Positions 33,811 through 40,787 of a DNA stretch of 64,000 bases are shown piece after piece. The translations under genes and the position numbers were made by a program. The DNA lies in assembly GCF_044430645.1 (NCBI RefSeq), contig NZ_JAWUDN010000001.1:992001-1056000 (forward strand), in the 5' to 3' direction. The notes under the pieces are model-generated. The model was not told the DNA's origin. It made no database searches and saw nothing but the letters and a program-made list of their open reading frames with translations. Position 1 is the first letter of the stretch; every line of letters begins with the position of its first letter. This DNA is from Ewingella allii. Its GTDB lineage: Bacteria > Pseudomonadota > Gammaproteobacteria > Enterobacterales > Enterobacteriaceae.

Positions 33811-34882
33811 GGGTGTGCAGCTCCTGATGATGGCTTAACGCCTGACTCAGCAAACTGGCGTCGATGGCTCCGGCGTAGCTGCCGTCGGCCGCCACGCGCA
33901 CCAGCACGCCCTGCGGCACCTCCAGCAAATCGCTGTAGGCTTTGCGCAATGAGTAGTGCTCCTCCGCGACCTGTACCGCAACTTGCTGGCCATTCTCCTG
34001 CCAGTAGAGTGGTCGGCGCTTGTTATCCAGCACCAGAGCACGTGGCTGGCCGAGCAGGGGATATCCCCCCGTCAGCGGCTGCCCGTCCTGGGTTAACAGC
34101 GAAACGCCGTGGTGCGGCAAGTCGCCGACGCGCATCATGCCGAGGCGTTTGAGATTAGGCTCCGGGCCGATGAAATCGCGGACAAAATCGCTGGCCGGGA
34201 AGGAGAGAATATTGTCCGGCGTGTCGAACTGCGCCAGGCGCCCACCCTGTTGGAAGATGGCAATGCGGTCCCCCAAACGAATGGCTTCATTAATGTCATG
34301 GGTGACCAGAATAATGGTTTTACGCAGCCGCCCCTGAAGCTCGAGCAGCTCGCCTTGCAGCTTATCTCTGACCACGGGATCGATGGCGGCGAAAGGCTCA
34401 TCCATCAACAGCACCGGCGGGTCGGCGGCCAGCGCGCGGGCGATTGACACCCGGCTCTGCTGCCCGCCAGAGAGCTGGTGGGGGTAGCGTTTGAGCACAA
34501 AAGGGTCGAGGGACATCAGCGCCACCAGCTCGTCGATACGGCGGGCGATAGTGCGCTTGTCCCAGCCGAGCAGGCGCGGCACGGTGGCAATGTTCTCCGC
34601 CACGGTGCGATGGGGGAACAGCGCCGGGCTTTGCATCACAAAACCGATTTTGCGCCGTACTTGAATAATATCGGCAGTCGACAGCGGCTGGCCCTGAACA
34701 TAGACCTCGCCGCTGTCGGGAATATCCAGACGATTTATCATGCGCAGCGTGGTGGTTTTGCCACAGCCGCTGGGACCAACAAAGGTGCAGAACTCGCCAT
34801 CATTAATGGTGATACTCAGCGAGTGAATGGCGTGCTGGGCGTTGCCCGGGTAGGTCTTATTGATATTTTCGAGTTGGATCAT
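33803..34882 (-). CDS. ABC importer ATPase, OpuCA/YehX type
   Basis: This is the ATP-binding subunit of the same importer. Walker A GPSGCGKT is at 36-43, the Q-loop at VMQSPALFP, signature LSGGQQ near residue 138, Walker B VLLMDEPFAAID, and the H-loop VTHD. The part after residue 240 forms a regulatory extension of about 120 residues resembling a degenerate CBS region, where OpuCA-type proteins sense ionic strength. Length is 359 residues. It is first in the operon, unlike E. coli yehZYXW where the binding protein comes first. The promoter must lie in 34883-35018. Confidence 0.9.
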   Translation of the reverse strand: MIQLENINKTYPGNAQHAIHSLSITINDGEFCTFVGPSGCGKTTTLRMINRLDIPDSGEVYVQGQPLSTADIIQVRRKIGFVMQSPALFPHRTVAENIATVPRLLGWDKRTIARRIDELVALMSLDPFVLKRYPHQLSGGQQSRVSIARALAADPPVLLMDEPFAAIDPVVRDKLQGELLELQGRLRKTIILVTHDINEAIRLGDRIAIFQQGGRLAQFDTPDNILSFPASDFVRDFIGPEPNLKRLGMMRVGDLPHHGVSLLTQDGQPLTGGYPLLGQPRALVLDNKRRPLYWQENGQQVAVQVAEEHYSLRKAYSDLLEVPQGVLVRVAADGSYAGAIDASLLSQALSHHQELHTHD

Positions 34883-35018
34883 AATGCGTTTTCACTTCCC
34901 ATACTGCCCAGCCGGTGCTTGAAAACTCAGGGATTTCCCTTAAGTTTCAGTGCGCTATTCGGGGCAGTATTGCAGAGTCGATCGCATTCACAAATCCATC
35001 ATGGTTCTAAGAATTGCC

Positions 35019-35051
35019 AAAAAAAGGCTATATACCGAAATATATAGCCTT
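35019..35051 (-). terminator. Terminator of the MFS gene
   Basis: On the minus strand AAGGCTATATA pairs with TATATAGCCTT (35041-35051 with 35024-35034), followed by a T-run (A-run at 35019-35025). Confidence 0.9.
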
Positions 35052-35089
35052 GGAAGGTTTTGCGCATAAAAGCGCTGTTTTTTGAAGAT

Positions 35090-36307
35090 TTAGTTGTGCA
35101 GGTGATGGCTTCTCAATCGCACCCAAAGACTGGCAGCGGCGGCGAGGGTGGCGACCAGCACCACGGCAGACCAGCCGCCGCTTTGCAGCGCAATACTGCC
35201 CAGCGAAGATCCTACCGCCATGCCGATAAACATGATGGTGAACAGCACGGCGTTGAGCCTGCCGCGCGCCGCCGGTTCCAGCCCAAACACAATACTTTGG
35301 TGGGAAACCAGCGTGGCCTGTACGCCCAAGTCAAAGCCGATCGCACTGAGAACGATCAGCACCAGTTGGGCATTTGTCGACAGCAGCGGCAGCATGAACA
35401 TCGCCGCGAACGACAGCATCACAATTCCAGAACCCAGCTGCGTGACCCGCGACGGACCCGATTTATCCGCAATGGCGCCGGCCAGCGGCGCGGCCAATGC
35501 GCCTGCTGCTCCGGCTAAGCCGAAGGCTCCGGCTACCGCACTGCCAAGGTGATAAGTGTCATGCAGCATGATCGCAAGCGTTGACCAGAAGGCGCTGAAC
35601 GCCATCGACAGCAACCCCTGAGCAATCGCCGCGCGGCGCAGTGTCGGATAGCGCTGCCACAGGTGGTACATGGATAACAGCAAGGTGCCATAGCCCAGAC
35701 GCGCGCCCGGCGTGAAGCGCGGTAGGATCCGCCATAGCGCAATGCCAATCAGCGCAATACTGAAAGCCGCCAGTTGGTACATCACTCGCCAACCGTAATA
35801 TTCCGCCACAAAGCCGCTGACTACTCTCGATAGCAAAATCCCAATCAAGATGCCGGACATCACGGTGCCCACGGTTTTCCCTCGCTGGGCCTCTGGAGCC
35901 AGCGCCGCCGTGGCCGGGACAATGTCCTGCGTCATGGTGGCCGCAACCCCGGTCACCAGACTGGCAAACAGCAGGCCGTGAATGGAGGGCACGAGGCTAC
36001 ACAGCAGCAAAGCCAAGGTCAAAAACAGGCTTTTCAGCAGGATAATCGCACGACGGTCATAACGATCGCCCAGCGGCAGCAGCAATAAAATCCCCAGCGC
36101 GTAGCCCGCCTGAGTCAACATCGGCACCATGCCGATGCTGGCTTCCGACGCGCCAACGCCGTTACCCATTAGACCCAGCATAGGCTGGCTGTAATAGATC
36201 GAGGCCACCGACAGGCCACCGGCCGTGGCTAGGGTGAAGATCATTTTGGCCGAAAGTGGCAAAGATTCGGCACTCGGCGAGGACGCGATAAGCGAAGTAT
36301 CAGACAT
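35090..36307 (-). CDS. MFS transporter (YnfM/Bcr-like exporter)
   Basis: This inner-membrane major-facilitator protein has 405 residues and about 12 helices. The A-like motif LPLGDRYDRRAIIL follows TM2. SVASIYYSQPMLGLM in TM1 is typical of a group of predicted efflux transporters found beside LysR regulators. The substrate cannot be told. It is divergent from the LysR gene across 95 bases containing a perfect palindrome, so the regulator very likely controls it. Confidence 0.87.
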   Translation of the reverse strand: MSDTSLIASSPSAESLPLSAKMIFTLATAGGLSVASIYYSQPMLGLMGNGVGASEASIGMVPMLTQAGYALGILLLLPLGDRYDRRAIILLKSLFLTLALLLCSLVPSIHGLLFASLVTGVAATMTQDIVPATAALAPEAQRGKTVGTVMSGILIGILLSRVVSGFVAEYYGWRVMYQLAAFSIALIGIALWRILPRFTPGARLGYGTLLLSMYHLWQRYPTLRRAAIAQGLLSMAFSAFWSTLAIMLHDTYHLGSAVAGAFGLAGAAGALAAPLAGAIADKSGPSRVTQLGSGIVMLSFAAMFMLPLLSTNAQLVLIVLSAIGFDLGVQATLVSHQSIVFGLEPAARGRLNAVLFTIMFIGMAVGSSLGSIALQSGGWSAVVLVATLAAAASLWVRLRSHHLHN

Positions 36308-36372
36308 GCTATTTTCTCAACGGTGAATTTGATCGGCATTCTTAATGATTAGAAAGGCAAGTGGTAGCCAGC

Positions 36373-36390
36373 TAACAGGTAAAACTGTTA
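36373..36390. promoter_or_regulatory. Palindromic operator between MFS and LysR genes
   Basis: TAACAG-GTAAAA-CTGTTA is an 18-bp interrupted palindrome containing the T-N11-A core of LysR-type boxes. It ends 12 bases before the LysR start codon and lies about 66 bases from the MFS start, as expected for a site of mutual control. Confidence 0.55.
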
Positions 36391-36402
36391 TACACTTAAC
36401 GT

Positions 36403-37344
36403 ATGAACATGATGAATTCTTCCGGAACAGACCGTATAGACCTGATGCGAACTTTTGTTCGTATCGTCGAGAGTGGAAACTTATCCGCCGCGGCCTTACA
36501 GCTTAATACCAGCCAACCCACGGTGAGCCGCCGGTTGCAGACGCTGGAGCGCATGCTCGGGGTGACGTTAATCCTGCGCAGCACCCACGCCATGAAACTC
36601 ACCGACGATGGCGAACGCTGCTACGAGCAGGCCAAACAGCTGCTTGAGCGCTGGGCGGCGCTGGAGGACGAACTGCGGGTGGGCGACGCCGAGCCGGTGG
36701 GCAGGCTGCGGGTGCGCGCTCCTCATGCGTTTGGACAAAACCAGCTGATTGAGCCTCTGACTCGCTATCTGCAACGCTATCCGCACGTCACCGTTGACTG
36801 GATCCTGAATGACACCCGACCAGATTTCATCGCCGAGGACGTTGATTGTGTTATTCAGGTGGGGCATGACAATGATCCTGCGACCATCAAAGTGCTGTTG
36901 GCGGAAATCCCGCGCATTGTGGTAGCCGCGCCGTCGCTGCTGGAGAAGCATCCGGTGAGCCAGCTCGAGGAGTTGGCTCAGGCACCTTGGGTGGCCTTGA
37001 GCCTGTTTTACCGCAATGAAGTGGTGCTGCGCCACGGCGCGGACGGCTCGATGCATCATCTGAATATCCGGCCGAGAATGGCGACAGATAGCCTCAACGC
37101 CTTGCGCATGTCGGCGCTTTCGGGGCTGGGCGTGGCGATGGTGTCGTCGTGGATTGTGGCCGACGATTTGGCCTGCGGCGATCTGGTGCATGTCCTGCCG
37201 GAGTGGGAAGCCGTGGCGCTGCCGGTGTATCTGGTTTATCCCTATTCCAGCTACTATCCCGCCAGGCTGCGCACTTTCATCGCCATGATCCGTGAGGTGG
37301 TGCCAAAGTTTGCAGAAATAGCCATCCCCAGCGGCGAGCGCTAG
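36403..37344 (+). CDS. LysR-family transcriptional regulator
   Basis: This regulator of 313 residues has an N-terminal winged helix (residues 12-70; TFVRIVESGNLSAAALQLNTSQPTVSRRLQTLE) and a C-terminal effector-binding domain with two periplasmic-binding-protein-like lobes. The first ATG (36403) and one three codons later both lack a strong ribosome-binding site, and the leader must be short because the palindromic operator ends 12 bases upstream. It probably senses a substrate of the divergent MFS exporter. It belongs to the large group with the PYSSYYPARLRTF C-terminal motif; I cannot name the ligand. Confidence 0.88.
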   Translation: MNMMNSSGTDRIDLMRTFVRIVESGNLSAAALQLNTSQPTVSRRLQTLERMLGVTLILRSTHAMKLTDDGERCYEQAKQLLERWAALEDELRVGDAEPVGRLRVRAPHAFGQNQLIEPLTRYLQRYPHVTVDWILNDTRPDFIAEDVDCVIQVGHDNDPATIKVLLAEIPRIVVAAPSLLEKHPVSQLEELAQAPWVALSLFYRNEVVLRHGADGSMHHLNIRPRMATDSLNALRMSALSGLGVAMVSSWIVADDLACGDLVHVLPEWEAVALPVYLVYPYSSYYPARLRTFIAMIREVVPKFAEIAIPSGER

Positions 37345-37388
37345 AATTAGAAGCATAAAAGTCAATAAAGACAACAGCGAGGAATGTC

Positions 37389-38372
37389 GTGGAAGTGATT
37401 AAGGGTAAAGAACTCCAGGTTTCTGATGCGGTGTACGCCTACCAGCTCGACGGCAAAGGCGGTGTAAGTGAAATCAATACCCAATGCGTCGCCAGTGACC
37501 AACAGCCTTGCTGGCTACATCTGGATTACACGCTCCCGGCCAGCGAACAGTGGATTAACAGCACGCCCGTCCTGCCTGATAACGTGCGTGAAGCGCTGGC
37601 GGGGGAAAGCATTCGCCCGAAAGTGGTGCGCATGGGCGAGGGGACGCTGATCACCCTGCGCGGCATCAATCTTAACGCCAATTCCAGACCCGACCAGCTG
37701 GTGACCATTCGCGTTTACCTCACTGACAAAATGATTGTCTCCACTCGCCATCGCAAAATCTTGTCCATGGATGAGCTGATTAACGACATGCAGCACGGCA
37801 CGGGGCCGACCGACACCGGCAGCTGGCTGGTGGAGATGTGCGATGCGATGACCGATCACACCAGTGATTTCATTGAAGATCTGCATGACAAAATTATCGA
37901 TATCGAAGATGACCTGATGGACCAGCAGGTGCCAGAGCGCGGGCAGATGGCACTCTTGCGTAAACAGCTGATTGTGCTGCGCCGCTACATGTCTCCGCAG
38001 CGCGACGTTTTCGCTCGGTTAGCCAGTGAGCGCCTGCCGTGGATGAATGACGACGAGCGCCGCCGCATGCAGGAGATTGCCGACCGTCTGGGGCGCGGAT
38101 TGGACGATTTAGACGCCAATATCGCCCGTACCGCCGTGCTGGCGGATGAAATTGGCTCACTGATGGCCGACGCGCTGAACCGCCGTACCTACACCATGTC
38201 GATGCTGGCGATGGTGTTTCTGCCTACAACTTTCCTCACCGGGCTGTTTGGGGTCAACCTCGGCGGCATTCCGGGTAATACCTCGCCTTACGGCTTCGGC
38301 ATCTTCTGCCTGTCGCTGCTGATTCTGGTACTTGGCGTGGCCTGGTGGCTGAAGAAGAGTAAGTGGTTATAG
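37389..38372 (+). CDS. zntB: Zinc transporter ZntB (CorA family)
   Basis: ZntB is a pentameric inner-membrane channel/transporter of the CorA superfamily that moves zinc. The 327-residue product is the same length as in E. coli. The large cytoplasmic N-terminal funnel is followed by a long helix (LIVLRRYMSPQRDVFARLASERLPWM) and two C-terminal membrane helices with the selectivity loop GVNLGGIPG (GVN in place of CorA GMN). The start is GTG at 37389, as in E. coli zntB; AGCGAGGAATG lies upstream. fnrS follows downstream on the opposite strand. Confidence 0.95.
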   Translation: MEVIKGKELQVSDAVYAYQLDGKGGVSEINTQCVASDQQPCWLHLDYTLPASEQWINSTPVLPDNVREALAGESIRPKVVRMGEGTLITLRGINLNANSRPDQLVTIRVYLTDKMIVSTRHRKILSMDELINDMQHGTGPTDTGSWLVEMCDAMTDHTSDFIEDLHDKIIDIEDDLMDQQVPERGQMALLRKQLIVLRRYMSPQRDVFARLASERLPWMNDDERRRMQEIADRLGRGLDDLDANIARTAVLADEIGSLMADALNRRTYTMSMLAMVFLPTTFLTGLFGVNLGGIPGNTSPYGFGIFCLSLLILVLGVAWWLKKSKWL

Positions 38373-38394
38373 CGGGAAGTGACTGAAAAAAGAC

Positions 38395-38515
38395 AAAAAA
38401 AAGCCGGTCATAAGACCGGCGCTGTTCGAATTAAAGTGTACTCGCTTAATTCTAAAATAAGTAAATAAGACAATATGGAGCACAACGCCCATCGCTTGAC
38501 GTTGCATTCACCTGC
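38395..38515 (-). ncRNA. fnrS: FnrS, anaerobically induced small regulatory RNA
   Basis: Read on the minus strand, the sequence begins GCAGGTGAATGCAACGTCAA, continues through GCGATGGGCGTTG and CTCCATATTGTCTTA, and ends in a terminator GCCGGTC-TTAT-GACCGGC plus eight T residues. The 5' half is essentially identical to E. coli FnrS, and the length (121 nt) matches the known 122 nt. The middle (38420-38465) is diverged. FnrS is an Hfq-binding sRNA that represses mRNAs of aerobic metabolism when oxygen is absent. The position beside zntB is the E. coli location. An FNR box lies about 42 bases upstream of the predicted start, and TATCTA (38520-38525) is a possible -10 element. Confidence 0.94.
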
Positions 38516-38550
38516 GAAATAGATACTGAACCTGTTGAGCGGGCCTTATG

Positions 38551-38564
38551 TTGATTTCGCTCAA
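38551..38564 (-). promoter_or_regulatory. FNR box of the fnrS promoter
   Basis: On the minus strand TTGAG-CGAA-ATCAA matches the FNR site TTGAT-N4-ATCAA with one mismatch. Its centre is about 42 bases before the predicted FnrS start, the class II activator position. Confidence 0.8.
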
Positions 38565-38666
38565 CCTTTTGGGGATTTTTGCCAGCGTTTGACGATTTGT
38601 TAGCCGGACGGTGGGTTATGCGACGCCTGTCGTGCAAGAAAAACGATTACTGTGCAGGAAAATACC

Positions 38667-39350
38667 ATGCAGTCGAAGGATGCTATTCATCAGGCATATG
38701 AGAAGGTCACTAATAACTCGCTGGCATTGTGGGAAACCTCGGCTGGCCGCGGCACCCCCATCGAGACCCCTTTTTACCATCCGACCAGGCTGGCGGTGTC
38801 CAGCGGCAACCGGCCGCATCTGTGTGATTCACTGTTAGAGCTGCTGATGGCGCTCAATCAGGTGGCGCAGAGTGACCCGCTGGTGGACGTCAATCCGCCG
38901 CAGGGGGTGCATTTTAGCTTCTTCCCCATCACCCGCGATATTTACGATAGCCCGCAAGAGGTCGAGAACATTGAGCAGCTACAGGCGATTTTCACCCGGT
39001 GCTGTGCCGACCACGTGATGCATATCAGCCAACTGCGGCTGGTGGCGCTGCCCAATCAGATTCTGCTGGCGGGCATCCCGGATGAGAAAAGCCTGCGAGT
39101 GCGCCAGCGTCTGGCCGATGTTTTGCTGGACTCCCCGTGGCGCGAGAAGGTTAGGGCGCGTTATCCCTCTGGCGATATCCCGCAGCTGTTTTGGCACAGT
39201 ACCCTGATGCGCTACAGCGCCGACGTGGTGTCGCCGGAGATCCGCGAAGCCTTTAAACGCTTCCAGCACCTGGATTTTGGCCAAGTCCAGCTTCCAGTGC
39301 GGCTGGTGCTGTGCAGCTATAACTGGCAGCGGCTGTTCACGCTGGCCTAG
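38667..39350 (+). CDS. 2H-phosphoesterase-like protein of unknown function
   Basis: This 227-residue cytoplasmic protein is not recognised as a named family. It carries two H-x-S/T-x motifs, HFSF at 82-85 and HSTL at 177-180, about 95 residues apart, each followed by a hydrophobic strand-like segment. Paired motifs of this kind mark the 2H phosphoesterase fold (LigT, CPDase, ThpR), which acts on 2'-5' or cyclic phosphodiesters of RNA and nucleotides. A region HISQLRLVALPNQILLAGI lies between them. The start at 38667 has AGGAA upstream; an in-frame GTG at 38652 is an alternative. It sits where E. coli has dbpA, between fnrS and ttcA. The assignment is motif-based only. Confidence 0.7.
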   Translation: MQSKDAIHQAYEKVTNNSLALWETSAGRGTPIETPFYHPTRLAVSSGNRPHLCDSLLELLMALNQVAQSDPLVDVNPPQGVHFSFFPITRDIYDSPQEVENIEQLQAIFTRCCADHVMHISQLRLVALPNQILLAGIPDEKSLRVRQRLADVLLDSPWREKVRARYPSGDIPQLFWHSTLMRYSADVVSPEIREAFKRFQHLDFGQVQLPVRLVLCSYNWQRLFTLA

Positions 39351-39360
39351 CGGCAGCGAT

Positions 39361-39389
39361 AAAAAAGCCCGCATCAATATGAGGCGGGC
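39361..39389 (-). terminator. Terminator of ttcA
   Basis: On the minus strand GCCCGCCTC and GATGCGGGC form a 9-bp stem with one mismatch, followed by six T residues (A-run 39361-39366). Confidence 0.82.
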
Positions 39390-39423
39390 GAATTCGCGTT
39401 ACAGCTATTTTTATGGCTTCGAA

Positions 39424-40359
39424 TTATTTAATTTCCAGCACCTGCAGGCGCTCCATCGGCGCAGCATTGTCATCTTCTTCCGGCTGCCAGCCAACCGGCT
39501 GCATCGGAATATCTTCACGGTCAAAGGCTAAATCTCCGCCATCCACCACGGCGTCACCATGCTTAATGCTTTTAAAATCAAACAGGCTGGTGTCGTTAAG
39601 GTGGGAGGGCACCACGTTTTGCATCGCGCTGAACATGGTTTCGATACGGCCCGGATACTTCTTGTCCCAGTCTTTGAGCATGTCGCCAATCACCTGACGT
39701 TGCAGGTTCGGCTGCGATCCGCACAGGTTACAAGGGATGATTGGGTACTCGCGCGCAATGGCAAAACGCTCAATATCCTTTTCGCGGCAGTAGGCCAGCG
39801 GGCGAATAACAATGTGCTTGCCGTCGTCGCTCATCAGTTTTGGCGGCATACCTTTCAGTTTACCGCCGTAGAACATGTTGAGGAACAAGGTCTGCAAGAT
39901 GTCATCGCGGTGGTGGCCCAGGGCAATCTTGGTACAGCCCAGCTCGGTGGCGGTGCGATACAAAATACCGCGACGCAGACGCGAGCAGAGTGAGCAGGTG
40001 GTTTTGCCCTCTGGGATCTTATCTTTAACGATGGAGTAGGTGTCTTCGGTGACAATCTTATATTCCACACCCTGCTGCTCAAGGTACTCAGGCAGAATGT
40101 GCGCCGGGAAGCCCGGTTGTTTCTGGTCGAGGTTCACCGCGATCAGTTCAAAATTCACCGGCGCGCTCTGCTGCAAATTGCGCAGAATATCCAGCATGGT
40201 GTAGCTGTCCTTGCCGCCGGACAGGCAAACCATAATGCGATCGCCTTCCTCAATCATGCCGAAATCCGCAATCGCCTTACCGACATCGCGGCGCAGACGC
40301 TTTTGCAGCTTGTTGAGGTTGTACTGTTCTTTCTTGTTGGCAGTTGCGTTATCTAACAT
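39424..40359 (-). CDS. ttcA: tRNA 2-thiocytidine-32 synthetase
   Basis: TtcA thiolates cytidine 32 of certain tRNAs using a [4Fe-4S] cluster and ATP. The 311-residue length is the same as E. coli. The PP-loop is SGGKDS at 47-52, cluster cysteines are C122 and C125 (CSLC) and the CNLCGSQ motif near residue 210, and LGHHRDDILQT is the family block at 147-157. In E. coli this gene is the Rac prophage insertion site. Here no prophage is seen, and the upstream side opens into an accessory segment running to nifJ. Confidence 0.96.
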   Translation of the reverse strand: MLDNATANKKEQYNLNKLQKRLRRDVGKAIADFGMIEEGDRIMVCLSGGKDSYTMLDILRNLQQSAPVNFELIAVNLDQKQPGFPAHILPEYLEQQGVEYKIVTEDTYSIVKDKIPEGKTTCSLCSRLRRGILYRTATELGCTKIALGHHRDDILQTLFLNMFYGGKLKGMPPKLMSDDGKHIVIRPLAYCREKDIERFAIAREYPIIPCNLCGSQPNLQRQVIGDMLKDWDKKYPGRIETMFSAMQNVVPSHLNDTSLFDFKSIKHGDAVVDGGDLAFDREDIPMQPVGWQPEEDDNAAPMERLQVLEIK

Positions 40360-40671
40360 TTTATTTTGTGACCGATTCGTTCATGGGCAGTACAGGCCAA
40401 ACGCCTATCCCGCGAGATTCTGGTTATGCATCACGCATAAGTGTGCCGCGTATAATACGGATTACCTCGACGAATGTCAGCGCGTTTTGTAGCAGCAGGG
40501 CCCAAGAGCGGGAGCGGGGCGGGATTTTGTCTCCGTGCTTAAAGGGCTATCCACATCAATCTTAGGGGCAAATCCTTGCAGCGGCTTACACAAGCCATCC
40601 CCGAAAGTTATTAGATATTTAGCTAACTCTTATCTGTTAATAGTTAATGTAAATCCCTGGGTTAGGTTGGG
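40360..40671. other. Intergenic region upstream of ttcA
   Basis: About 310 bases with no supportable gene. A TATAAT at 40451-40456 on the plus strand lacks a good -35. The minus strand must carry the ttcA promoter. A small gene candidate follows at 40672. Confidence 0.4.
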
Positions 40672-40758
40672 ATGAGTGCTCGGGAGTTTATGCGCACGCT
40701 GCGCATCCAGTTGGATAACGATTTGAAAAGTATGGAACAGGCTTCCCCAACAAAGTAG
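40672..40758 (+). CDS. Candidate 28-residue small protein
   Basis: ATG at 40672 opens 28 codons encoding a charged peptide beginning MSAREFMRTLRIQLDNDL and ending SPTK. A purine/T-rich GGTTAGGTTGGG precedes it; the ribosome-binding site is weak. A rho-independent terminator overlaps its 3' end on the same strand, and neither neighbour (ttcA and copA, both minus) can use that terminator, so some plus-strand transcript ends here. It may be a small protein gene or a small RNA. No homologue is recognised. Confidence 0.4.
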   Translation: MSAREFMRTLRIQLDNDLKSMEQASPTK

Positions 40759-40773
40759 GGCGAAGCCTTTTTT
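40739..40773 (+). terminator. Plus-strand terminator of a small transcript
   Basis: AGGCTTC (40739-40745) with CCC pairs with GGG and GAAGCCT (40762-40768), running into TTTTTT (40768-40773). Orientation is plus, opposite to both flanking genes. Confidence 0.75.
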
Positions 40774-40787
40774 AGTGCTGAATTGCC

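Noticed and set aside
38452..38637. Minus-strand open frame of 61 codons overlapping the fnrS region
   Set aside because: Its 3' half is the FnrS 5' sequence and its start lies upstream of the FNR box. There is no ribosome-binding site, and the sRNA explains the conservation.
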